Assembly (NCBI GenBank): GCA_013350335.1
Contig: CM023540.1
Span: 2,914,001-2,978,000, forward strand
DNA length: 64,000 bases
Direction: 5' to 3'
Origin: Chimonanthus salicifolius
Lineage: Eukaryota; Streptophyta; Magnoliopsida; Laurales; Calycanthaceae
The notes below the pieces were generated by a model. That model saw only the letters and a list, made by a program, of their open reading frames with translations, did no database searches and was not told the origin of the DNA. The translations under genes and the position numbers were made by a program. Below are positions 48,609 to 59,341 of this stretch, one piece after another. Each line of letters starts with the position of its first letter. The first letter of the stretch is position 1.

Positions 48609-49510
48609 GGAAGAACATATATGCCAAAGAGTTGTATGAAAGAGCTACTGATTGAGGCACATCAGTCCAAGCTCTCCATCCATCCAGGCAGCACCAAAAT
48701 GTACCATGATCTAAAGAGGCATTATTGGTGGCATGGACTAAAAAGGGATGTGGCGGAATTTGTGGCACATTGTCTAACTTGTCAGCAAGTTAAGACTGAA
48801 CATCAAAAGCCACCATGGTTACTCAAACCCTTAGCAGTGCCAGAATGGAAATGGGAGCACATTTCCATGGACTTTGTGACGGGGTTGCCGAGATCTTCAA
48901 AGGGCAATGATGCCATATGGGTCGTGGTAGACCGACTGACCAAGTCTGTACATTTCATTCCTATTAAGATAACGGACTCATCTGGGACGTTGGGTAGGCG
49001 GTACATCAGGGAAATTATTCGACTACATGGCATTCCCCGAACTATAGTATCTGACAGAGATGGCCGGTTTACTGGTAGAGTGTGGCAAAGCATGCAGTCA
49101 GCTATGGGGACAGATTTATTGATTAGTACCGCTTTCCATCCACAGACTGATGGACAGTCAGAAAGGACGATACAAACCTTGGAAGACATGCTGAGAGCGT
49201 GCATGTTAGATTTCAAGGGTGGATGGGAGGACCACCTACCACTGGTAGAGTTCTCATACAACAATAGTTATCAGGCAAGCCTTTAGATGGCTCCATTCGA
49301 GGCTTTATATGGAAGGCCTTTTAGATCACCAGTGTGTTGGACAGAGGCTGGTGAGCCTGCACTGATTGGACCTGATCTAGTCGCAGGGACTACAGCACAG
49401 ATTCAGTTGATACATCGGTATTTATTGACTGCACAGAGTCGGCAAAAGAGTTATGCTGACAAAAGAAGACGGTTTCTGGAATTTGAAGTGGGAGACATGG
49501 TATTTTTAAA
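48609..49510 (+). pseudogene. pol: Integrase of element 3 pol, N-terminal and core
   Basis: Zinc-binding region ([18 protein letters not shown] to HCLTCQQVK), then the DDE core: [31 protein letters not shown] and [20 protein letters not shown] at 49284-49286 splits YQASL from MAPFEALYGRPFRSP. The frame reaches the C-terminal GDMVFLK and is then interrupted at about 49510 by LTR sequence; it resumes at 53469. Confidence 0.9.
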
Positions 49511-49519
49511 GGGTTATAT
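49511..49519 (+). other. Polypurine-tract scar at an insertion boundary
   Basis: GGGTTATAT stands between integrase and the LTR at 49520. It is the sequence that normally ends a retrotransposon interior (as at 7122-7130 and 14716-14724), not part of integrase. Confidence 0.7.
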
Positions 49520-52500
49520 TGTAACACCCCGATTTCTCAATAGAATGGATAATTACGAAAATGCCCCTGGATTGGTGAATTTAATAATTATGATGTTAAA
49601 TGAGAAAATAGTGGGGCCCATTGCTCAAACTAAGATCCTATGAACATATTATAAGGGTCAAATTATAATGGATGGGTAATGTACATCAAATTGGGTCAAA
49701 ATGGTTAATTGGGTCAAAGAATTCTCAATGATTGGAATAATTACGAAAATGGCCCTTGATTGGTGAATTCAATAAATGTGATTGTAAATAAGGAAATAGT
49801 GGGGCCCATTGTTCAAATGAATACCCTATTGAGCATATTATAAATGCCAAATTTGATTAGATGGGTAATGAACATCACATTGGGTCAAAATGGCTAATTG
49901 GGTCAAAGGACCCAATTGGGACCCAATGGGTCATAAGGGACTTATTAGACCATTGGGTGAGCCCAAATTTAATGGCGATAAGCTAAATTGATTGGAAATC
50001 AAATGGAGCAAAAATGGGTAGGCTTGATGCACAAGTGAAAACCAATTAGAAATGGCAAAATCAGCCCATTAATGGGTCATGTTGTCAAAACAGGTCAGGG
50101 GGCTGATTGGGGACCCAATGGGTCGGGTTGACTAGGTTGACCACGGATGACCATGTGGACCCTCAATTGAACTCAGCGTGAGTTAGTTCAGCTTGAGTTG
50201 GACTGATTTAGAGTGAGTTGATTTAAGAAAAGAGTTGACTCAAACTTGGTGCATTAAATGTGTTGAGTTGGATGGGTTGAGTTAGAATAAAAACACCATG
50301 AATCAAGTGAGTCAAGAGGATATGGAAAGGTGTCTTAATCTCACACAACACTTGGGAAAACAAATCTCAGCCGTTGGAATGAAGAGGTGCCTTGGCAAAG
50401 CCAAGGGATACCAAGGTTGGGCGGCTTCATGCATCTCATGAGATGCATGTGTTAAACCATGAAGGGATGCAACGTTTGGGTGAAGGGGTGTCTTGGATGA
50501 CACCCAATATCCCATCGTTTTTGGCAAAATTTAATGAGGGAAAATGAACGGAAGATGGGACTGAAATTACAAAAGGGAAAGGTTACCATTCTTGGCCGAT
50601 TTTCATATTGAAAATCCAAAGAATTCCCATCTCTCTCTCCCACTCTCCAAACTCGTTTTTCTTGGCTGAACAGCAGAGGTGTTGGTACCAGTTAATCAAG
50701 CATAAACCAGCAAAGGATTAAGGAAGAAAGGAAGAAATAGAGGGGAGAACGCAAGGATCATAGGCAAAGGAAATTTGGTAAGATTCCTTAAGTGTTCAAG
50801 TTAAACAAGTTGTAAGAAAAGGGTATGTATTGGGCCATGGTTATGGCCGAATGCACCAAGGTTTTAACGTTGAGTAATAGAGGTTTTAAAATGGTAAAAA
50901 TGATCATTGGGTTCGGCCACCTTGGAGGGCTGAACCCCATGTAAATGATTGGTTGGTTTTGATGTTTTTGAAACATAGAAACCATGAAGTTTTGTGGACT
51001 GTTTTTGATGTTTTCTTTCAGACTTAAAATGCATGTTTTAAAGAGGGTTAAAACATGGACTTGAATGTCATGAAGGACTGAAGGTATCATGGGTCTAAAT
51101 CATGGATTTAAATTGATGAAATGGACCATTGGGCTCGCCATCTTGGATGGCCGAATCCCATGAAGTATTATGGTTATTTGGATTGAGTTTTATAAAGTGG
51201 AAACCATGCAAAGTGATGGACTAATTTGGATGGTTTTGAAGGGTAAAAACTTGGTAACATTATACTGATTATTATATGTTTAAATGACACCTAAAACATG
51301 TTTAAGAGGACCAAAACATGGACATAGGGTTCGGCCACCTTTGATGGCCGAACCCCATGAAAGTATTTGATGTTTGGTAGGGCTTTCAAGAGATGGAAAT
51401 CATATCGATTGTGGAGAGCTTATGTGTTTTAAATAAAGCTATTTATTTGACAAAAAGGATCCATAGGCCATGAGGTTCGGCCAATTGGGATGGCCGAACC
51501 CCATGAAATGGTATGACATTTCCATGAAAGTATTTGATGGTTTTGTGAGATAAAAACCATATAAAGTTATGGTGTTCTTATGGCAATTAATGGAATACAT
51601 GTTTACTGTTTTTGGTTGACTAATATGCGGCTGAACCATGTATTATTCATGGTTGAATTAGCATGTTAAAACCATGAGTAATCATGGTGAATATTGGACC
51701 AAGTGAACCATACGGTTCGGCCATGTATAGGGCCTGAACCCCATGGATCATGGTATGGGTTAAATGGACTATGTTTATGGGTAATATTTATTATTGTTTT
51801 CATGATTTTATAAAGGGTTTAAAATATCTCAATGGAGAACCAATTGGTGACGGATAAAAGGGATTACAAGGTTCGGCCATGTATAGGGCCGAACCCCATG
51901 GAAATGACAATGGTTTTGATATGAATACGGGTGATAATGTAAATATGGTTAGATAAAGTTAAAAGGACATGAAGGAAGGATTAAATTAAGGTGGTATGGT
52001 TCTGCCATGGTGTATGGCCGAACCCTACCAAGACATGTTTAAAGGGTTAAGTATTTAAGAATTGACCAAGCGAAAAAGGAGGTTAAATTCTAAGTTGGTG
52101 ATGTTCGGCCATGGGCATGGCCGACCCCACAAGATGTGGTTGGGTCTTAGATGTGAATGAATAAGTAAATGATAGTATGATTTACTGATTGTTATATGGA
52201 CAAGGTACCGGAAGTTGAACGACGTGCGAGTCGTGACCGGGTGACGGTAAAGAAAGATCGAACACTGAAGTGAATCTTCAGTAGGTTTCCTACCTACTTG
52301 TAACCACAATTATGATTTGGTTTTATTATGTTTTTAAGAGATATGTTGTAATTGATATTGTGTTTCAAATATGGTTTTGAATGATGAGATATGTATCTAC
52401 AAATGACATACATGTACATTGACATCTCATGCATGGCATGGGGTTATGATTATGGATTACCTTGACTTGAGAGTCCCAATGAAAGAACACTGTGAAACAA

Positions 52501-53468
52501 CTCAATGATGAAGTGTCTTTCCACAGGTAACGAGGATTACTGTGGATTACCTTATCATGTGAGTCCCAATGAAAGAATACCGTGAAACAACTCAATGATG
52601 AAGTGTCTTTCAGCAGGTAACGAGGATTACTGTGGATTACCTTATCATGTGAGTCCCAATGAAAGAATACTGTGAGTCCCAAATGAAAGTGTATTGTGAT
52701 TTACCTTGACGGTGAGAGTCCCGTCAAGTGATGGCTATGTATGTGTGATGGGGTGGGGCTCATTACATATGCACTTACATACATAGCATTGTTTTCAGAT
52801 GTTTTATTGATAATCATGTACTATGATGATGTATATGCATGTTTTATATGCTAACCATGTGGTAGCCCTGATCGGAAAACCTACTGGGCGCGTTAATCTA
52901 ATGCCCTAATTCTATCCATAGAGGATAATGCAGGAACAAGGAAGGGGAAAAAGAAGGACGATGACCAGGAGGGGAGCCAAGCTTAAGAGCTTGATGTTGG
53001 AATGATTTTTTATAATTTACTATTATTTGGATTTCGTTATGGACTTGTAATAGCTAGTGTCTTTGCTATGGTTTGAATTATAGTCTTGATGTTGGATATA
53101 TGAATTAAGTTATTTTGGATAAATGCTAAGTTGAGAATAGTCTAATGAGGTTATTATGTTAAAGCAAACTTGACTTATACTTTGCTATTTGATGTTGGAG
53201 CAGTCTGAGTATTGATTATAATTCCGCATATTTGACTTATTCCGCAATCAGTTATGTCTATTCTGCAAGTTGTACTTAGTTCCATGTGTGGATTATTTAT
53301 CGTGGGTTTAGTACACGCACACATAGGTGGCCAGTTAAGGGTCAGACTTTGGAAGTCTGAACTTAGCTCGCGTCGTGGCGCCTCCCGCTCTTGTTCACTC
53401 TATGTTTCTTTCAAAAGAAATTTTTAGACTCTGATTTTCAGAAGGGTGAAAAGGGCAGGGCGTTTACA
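49520..53468 (+). repeat. LTR remnant inside element 3 pol
   Basis: 3949 bp, TGTAACACCCCG..GGGCGTTTACA. Eight palindromes or near-palindromes at about 50910, 51130, 51327, 51475, 51715, 51872, 52000 and 52102. Tandem repeats of about 95-100 bp (TTACCTT..GAGTCCCAATGAAAG) at 52458-52680. U5 hairpin 53333-53368. There is no target duplication; the left flank is a polypurine-tract scar, so the 5' part of the inserted element was deleted. Confidence 0.88.
50778..52933 (+). other. Putative LTR leader intron with palindrome array (LTR remnant)
   Basis: AAATTTG|GTAAGATTC to GATAATGCAG|GAAC. It holds the largest palindrome set in the window. Confidence 0.45.
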
Positions 53469-53865
53469 CTCACCACGAAATGGTCACATGAGGTTTGGGA
53501 AGAAGGGGAAACTGTCACCAAAATTTGTGGGACCGTTTCCCATAATGAGAAGAGTGGGGGATGTGGCCTCTCAGATAGCACTCCCTTCACAATTGGCAGC
53601 TCTACACGATGTGTTTCACATGTCGATGCTGAGAAAGTATAATCCTGATCCATCCCATGTATTGAATGTTCAAGACATAGAAGTACAAAGCGACGTGACA
53701 TACGTCGAGAAACCAGTTAGGATACTGGAGACTGAGCAAAGGGTGTTGCGAAATAGAGCGATTCAGTTCGTAAAAGTGGTATGGGACCGACATGGTGTTG
53801 AAGAGGCCACATGGGAACTTGAATCGGAAATGAGAACAGCTCACCCCGAATTATTTATGTAATTT
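53469..53865 (+). pseudogene. pol: Integrase C-terminus and chromodomain-like tail of element 3 pol
   Basis: Resumes pol as SPRNGHMRFGKKGKLSPKF and VGPFPIMRRVG, then FHMSMLRKYNPDPSHVL and the tail VLRNRAIQFVKVVWDRHGVEEATWELESEMR, ending PELFM and TAA at 53860-53862. The tail resembles the chromodomain-like ends of Tekay/Del chromoviruses, which can steer integration to chromatin. This is the intact version of the decayed tails at 6951 and 14545. Confidence 0.88.
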
Positions 53866-53899
53866 ATTTTGGGAACCCTACTTCGCTCCATTTTCGGGA

Positions 53900-53925
53900 C
53901 AAAAATTTTAAAAAGAGGGTTACAT
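53900..53925 (+). other. Polypurine tract region of element 3
   Basis: ATTTTAAAAAGAGGG then TTACAT, immediately before the 3' LTR. Confidence 0.75.
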
Positions 53926-56900
53926 TGTAACACCCCAATTTCTCAATTAGATGGATAATTATGAAAATGCCCCTGGATTGGTGAATTAATTAATTATGAT
54001 GTTAAATGAGGAAATAGTTGGACCCATTGCTCAAATTAAGACCCTATGAGCACTTTATAAATGTCAAATTTGATTGGATAGGTAATGTACATCAATTTGG
54101 GTCAATATGGTTAATTGGGTCAAAGGACCCAATTGGACCCAATGGGTCATAATGGACTTATTAGACCATTGGGTGAGCCCAAATTTAATGGGGTTAAACT
54201 GAATTGATTAGAAATCAAGTGGAGCAAAAATGGGTAGGCTTGATGCACAAGTGAAAACCATTTAAAAATGGCTAAAACATCCCATAAATGGGTCATGTTG
54301 TCAAAACGGGTCAAGGAACTAATTGGGGACCCAATGGGTCGGGTTGATCAAGTTTGACCATGGCTGACCAGTGTGGGCCCTCAAATGAGCTCAATGGTGA
54401 GTCAAATCAGGTTGAGTGGGACTGAATTGAGTTGGTTTTGAATTAAGAAATGAGTTGACTCAAGTGTAATTAATGTATGGTATTTAATGTGGTGAGTTAA
54501 GCCATTGAGTTAGGTGAGTCAAAATGGAAATCAAAGGGTCTATAAATTCAGTGAGTTAAGTGGAATATGAGGAGTTGTTTTGGTCTCAAACAAACCAAAA
54601 CAAGTCCCACACGTTAGGGACTTGTTATGGTGATTTCCATTCTAAATTTTTAATGTAAATGGATGGGAATTGGATGAGTTACGTGGGGAGCTGAATGGTT
54701 ACATTGGTTAGTGCCAATGGGTGCTTTGGCTGGCAGCAGGTGTCTCATTGAAATGAGCAGGAGTTTATGAGGGAAATGAATGGATTAAGTGGCTGAATTA
54801 CAAAAGAGATAGACCACCTCATTTGGCTGATTTTCACATTGAAAATCTTAAGAATCCCCATCTCTCTCCCTCTCTCCAAACTCTTTCTCTTGGCTGAACC
54901 AGCAGTGATGTTTGCACAAATTGATCAAGCATAAACCAGCAAAGGAAGGGAGGCTAAGAAAGATAGGAAGTAAAGAGCAAAGGCAAGAAGAAAAGGTTGG
55001 AATTTGGTAAGTATTCCCATGGGTATTTTGTTTAATAAGATGGAACAAATGGAATATGTTTTGGGCCATGGGTATAGCCGAATGCATCAAGGTTTAAACC
55101 TTGGGTAATGGAGGTTTAAAAATTATAAAAAGGGATCATTGGGTTGGGCCACCTTGGAGGGCCGAACCCCATGGAAATAATTGTTTGGTTTTGATGGTCT
55201 TTGAAACATGAAACCATGCAATTGTGGGACTGTTTTAGATGTTTTTATTAGACTTAAAATGCATGTTTTAAAAAGGTTTAAAACATGGATTCGGATGTCA
55301 TGAATGGCTGAATGTATCATGGGTCTAAAACCTTGGGGTATTAAATGATGAAAGGGGTTCATTGGGTTCGGCCATCCAAGATGGCCGAACCCCATGAAAT
55401 GATGCTGGAATTTTGATGGTTTTTGTAAGTTAAAACCATGCAAATGATTTACTGTTTTGGATGATTAGAATAGACATAAGATGAATGTTTTAGAGGTTCA
55501 AATCAAAGGCCATAGGGTTCAGCCAATAAGCATGGCCGAACCCCATGAAATGGTGTGATAATTTTATGGTTAATGGTGATGGTTTTGAGAGATAAAAACC
55601 ATACATTACCATGGGGTTTTTATGTGATTTACATGAAGATAATTTACTGATTTTGGTTGGCCAATATATGGCTGAACCATGGTAATGTTATGGTTAAGTT
55701 ACTGATTTAAATCAGGGATAGATCATGGACTAATTCAATTAAGAGAACCATTGGGTTCACCGAACCCCATGGACTGTTTTTGGATGGTATGTTTGGATTA
55801 AATCCTATTGGAAACTATGATTTGTTTTATGTTTTTGATCTAAGAATTACCTCGGCTTAGTTATGGATTTAATACTAAGTTGATCAACCATGATATAAGA
55901 TGGAAAGTGGGGACAAAAGCCAGATTGGTGAGGTTCGGCCATGTGTATGGCCGAACCCCACTAAGGGTCATTGGTGGCCTTAATGTGTAGCTAATTATGT
56001 GATTAAAGATGTGTGAATGAATGATTTAAAGGATCAAATAAAGATGAGAGGCTCGGCCATGTGTATGGCCGAACCCCACCAAGACGGTTTAGTTTTGGTT
56101 ATTGATGTTTAAGGAAAAAGTAAGTCTCAATGGCATAATGGTAAATATGGAGGAAAAGTTCAAAAATGAAATGATCAAAAGAATGGACTTATGAGTCAAA
56201 ACTCAAGGTGGTATGGTTCGGCCATGTAGTATGGCCGAACCCTACCAAGGTTTATTTGAAGGTATGGTTTAAGTGTAGGGTTGTAATTATATGAAAGAGT
56301 GGCAAAATTGTAAATAGGTGAGGTTCGGCCATGGGGTATGGCAGAACCCCACATAGTGCATTTTTGGGACTTAGACCAAGTTGGAATTACATAATGAATG
56401 TTTGATTTGCTGCTATGAAAATAAGGTATCGAGACTTACGAGAACGGCGTACGAGTTGTGAACGGGTGACGATTAAGAAAGATCGAACACTGAAGTGAAT
56501 CTTCAGTAAGTTTCCTACCTACTTGTAACCACAATTATGATTTGGTTTTATTACGTTTTTATGAGATATGTTGTAATTGATTTATGTTTTAAATGTGGTT
56601 TCGAATGATGAATTATGTGTTTACAAAAGACATACAATGCATTGACATTTCATGCATGGCATGGGATGATGATTGTGGAACCCGGAGCCCACACTCCAGT
56701 GATATACTGTGATGCAACTGTGAAACCTCCTTAGGCGATGGAGGTCCCGCCAGGAGTAGTATGATGATGATGATAATATATTGGTCTCCTTAGGCGATGG
56801 AGGTCCAGCCAGGAGAAATGTTATTGTGATTTACCTTGACGGTGTGAGTCACGTCAAGTGATGGCTATGTATATGCATGTTGGGAGGGACTCATTACATG

Positions 56901-57491
56901 TGCATATTTCATAGCATTGATTTACCTGTTTTTGATAATCATATATTTGATATATTCATGTTTTACAAGCTAACCATGTGGTAGCCCTGATCGGGAACCT
57001 ACTGGGCGCGTTGATCAACGCCCTAATTCTATCCTCAGAGGAGAATGCAGGTATAAGGAAAGGGAAAGAGAAGGTCGATGACCAGGAGGGGAGCCAAGCC
57101 TAAGCGCTTGATTGTTGATTGGGATTTCTTTATTACTGTCTTTTGTGTTATATTTTATGGGCATGTAATAAGTTGATACCCTGCTATGGTTTGTTTAGGA
57201 TATTAACAATTGATGGTTGGTTTATGTTATTTATTAATTGAGATTGGTACTTGCTATCTATTCAATCTATTTCCGCAGTTAGTCTAGTTTATTCCGCAAG
57301 TCACTGTTTAATTCCATGTGTGGTTTGTATCGTGGGTTTAGTCCACGCACACATGGGTAGCCAGTTAAGGGTTGGACTTGGGTAGTCCGAACTTAACTCG
57401 CGTCGTGACGCCGCCCGCTCTCTTCGGTATTATTCTATTATTAAAAAAAAAAAATTAGACTCTGATTTCTCTGAGAGGGCGGGGCGTTACA
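53926..57491 (+). repeat. 3' LTR of element 3
   Basis: 3566 bp uninterrupted version of the 5' LTR. Palindromes at about 55141, 55365, 55517, 55930, 56050, 56214 and 56320; a broken copy near 55750. GGCGATGGAGGTCCCGCC modules at about 56733-56815, U5 hairpin 57363-57398. It ends GGGGCGTTACA before GAGTC. Confidence 0.94.
55007..57050 (+). other. Putative LTR leader intron with palindrome array (element 3, 3' LTR)
   Basis: AATTTG|GTAAGTATT to GAATGCAG|GTAT. Seven palindromes; at 56320 both arms are complete, whereas the 5' LTR copy at 32588 has lost one. Confidence 0.48.
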
Positions 57492-57496
57492 GAGTC

Positions 57497-58119
57497 AAGG
57501 TCCCACCGAGGATGGAGATTTTCAAGGGGCACAACTTCATCATCAAGATTTTTTTCTAGATCATGATTACTATCCCAATCATGATCACCAACCTTTTTCT
57601 TTTACGACTCTTTTGAAAATACCCAAATGTTTCCAATGTTGTATCACAGATTCTGAGAAAATAAGAATATCATCAATGTAAACAATGGCAAACTGGGTGT
57701 AAGACGAGAAGATATTATTCATAATATTCTGAAATTCAGACAGCGCATTTTTAATCCGAAAGGCACAACATTCCATTCATAATGCCCCATTGGAACAGTG
57801 AATGCAATTTTATATCTATCTTCTTCTTTTACCTGAATCTTCCAAAATCCTGATTTAAATCAAATTTTAAGAATATTTTGGCATTGTTTAATCTGTTTAG
57901 CAAATCTTGAGTATTAGGCAAAGGATACCTAATAGATTGAAGAACTTTGTTTAATGGTTTATAATTTATTACTAATCTTGGAACTCCTCTTTCGATTTCA
58001 GCGACCTTTTCAACATAAAATGCCGTACAGCTCCAAGGGGATTTGCTTTTTCTAATTAATCATTTCTTCAGAAGATTATTGATTTCTTCTTGGCAAAACT
58101 TTAAATGAGCAGCATCCAT
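57497..58119 (-). pseudogene. Endogenous pararetrovirus reverse transcriptase, 3' truncated
   Basis: Minus strand. From about 58119 the frame shows the RT N-terminal part, with stops and indels, then the catalytic IVYIDDILIFSES at about 57650-57690. After about 57590 the sequence jumps to the viral C-terminal region (also at 25920-26170), so the RT end and RNase H are missing here. It is cut at 57496 by element 3. The domain copies viral RNA to DNA in the cytoplasm; this copy is dead. Confidence 0.82.
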
Positions 58120-58760
58120 TTAGGGTGGACGAGCTTTAGTAGGAATATCTTTTTCATTAAAATCTTTTGCATATGGTAATCCTAATATGTGTCTTTTTCT
58201 ATTCCAAAAGGCTGATGGTAATTCAGAACAGCATTCTTCTTCAATCTGTTTGGTGAATTCCTTTAATTTTGTTTTAAATTCTTTTTTTTCTAAGTCTTTT
58301 GTTATTTGGACAGATTTAATTTCATTTTTTAAACCTTTTACATAATCTTCTTTGTTGGAAATGATTTGATTTATTGTTTGGATTTTTGTTTCACAGGGGT
58401 CATCAATAAAGTCAAGATTTATATCTACCCCTTTAATGTTTGTAGAAATTCCCTTTGTGTTAACTGAGAAAGGATGGATTAGAAGGATAAACGGGGATCC
58501 AAGAAGTACTTCATTAACAATATCTCCTGAAATAATGAAGGGTGCAGTAACACAAACTCCTTGGAAACAAACATGGACATTGTGAATTTTTCTTTCTATT
58601 GTCATATTGGTACCATTTGCTGCTGTCACAAATTGCTTAGATTCATCTGTGACTTTAATTGGGACAACACCTAATCTGATAACATTTAGATCAACTCCAG
58701 TATCAACAATAGCATTGACTATTTTCTAAAAAAATTTATCTTTATTTTAACTTGAATTCT
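58120..58760 (-). pseudogene. Endogenous pararetrovirus aspartic protease
   Basis: Minus strand. IVDTGVDLNVI at about 58700-58660 matches the retropepsin active site (DTGA usual; Val here, Ala in the inverted copy at 63250). A 169-codon frame runs 58629-58120 with SPFILLIHPF. A frameshift or stop lies just before the active site (near 58725). The protease would process the viral polyprotein. Confidence 0.8.
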
Positions 58761-59233
58761 CCATTGTTGATAAATACATTTTGTTGGGATAACAGAAGTA
58801 GAGATTTTGCTAATTTCTCCTTTAATTCTTTGGACAAATTTTTCTTCATCATATTTTTCAATAGTACCATCATTTTCCAACCAAATTAACCTTTTATCAA
58901 GCTCATTTTGTTTTTTGGTTAACTCTATTCTTAATTTACGGAGTTCTCTCTTCTGGTCATTTAATTCTCTTTGTAAGTCTGAGAGAGTTAAGGGTTTATT
59001 TATAGTATAAATTTTTTTGCTCTATTCATAAAGTCAATCATGGAATAGGTTGGTGTGTGAAATGTTTCTTTGTCTTTTGTTCTTTTTGGATAATATGGTG
59101 TTCTATCACCATTTTCATCTTCTTCAAAGGATATTTTTGGTTGTGAACATTCTCCTTCTTCTCCTCCCCCAAATTTTGAAATTTGGATTAAAAATTGAAC
59201 TTTTTTCTCCGGATCAGGTATGTTATCAACCAT
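58761..59233 (-). pseudogene. Viral linker with coiled coil between coat protein and protease
   Basis: Minus strand. The first part, from Met at 59233, is acidic and Pro/Gly-containing (KISFEEDENGDRTPYYPK). It is followed by a heptad-like charged stretch (LQRELNDQKRELRKLR), a probable coiled coil. Frame broken near 59000. A cognate inverted copy is at 62871-63230. Confidence 0.65.
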
Positions 59234-59341
59234 TTATAGAAGTAATTTTTGAGGGGTTGTGAGGACACGGATATGGATACCAAAATCTTCATCAGATGAT
59301 ATCGACCATTCTCTATCAGATTCTTCATCATCTAAATGACA

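Larger units (their letters stand above)
26627..57491 (+). mobile_element. Element 3: chromovirus-type Gypsy retrotransposon with three nested LTR insertions
   Basis: Flanked by GAGTC (26622-26626, 57492-57496). Own parts: 5' LTR 26627-27667 plus 31235-33744; primer site 33746-33758; zinc-knuckle ORF 34190-34726; gag 34919-36052 plus 46305-46500; pol 46500-49510 plus 53469-53865; polypurine tract about 53905-53919; 3' LTR 53926-57491. Nested inside: solo LTR 27668-31234, minus-strand element 36053-46304 and LTR 49520-53468. Pol order AP-RT-RH-INT with a chromodomain-like tail, and the closeness of the motifs, point to the Tekay/Del chromoviruses. Nonsense and frameshift mutations mean it is dead. 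Confidence 0.93.
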
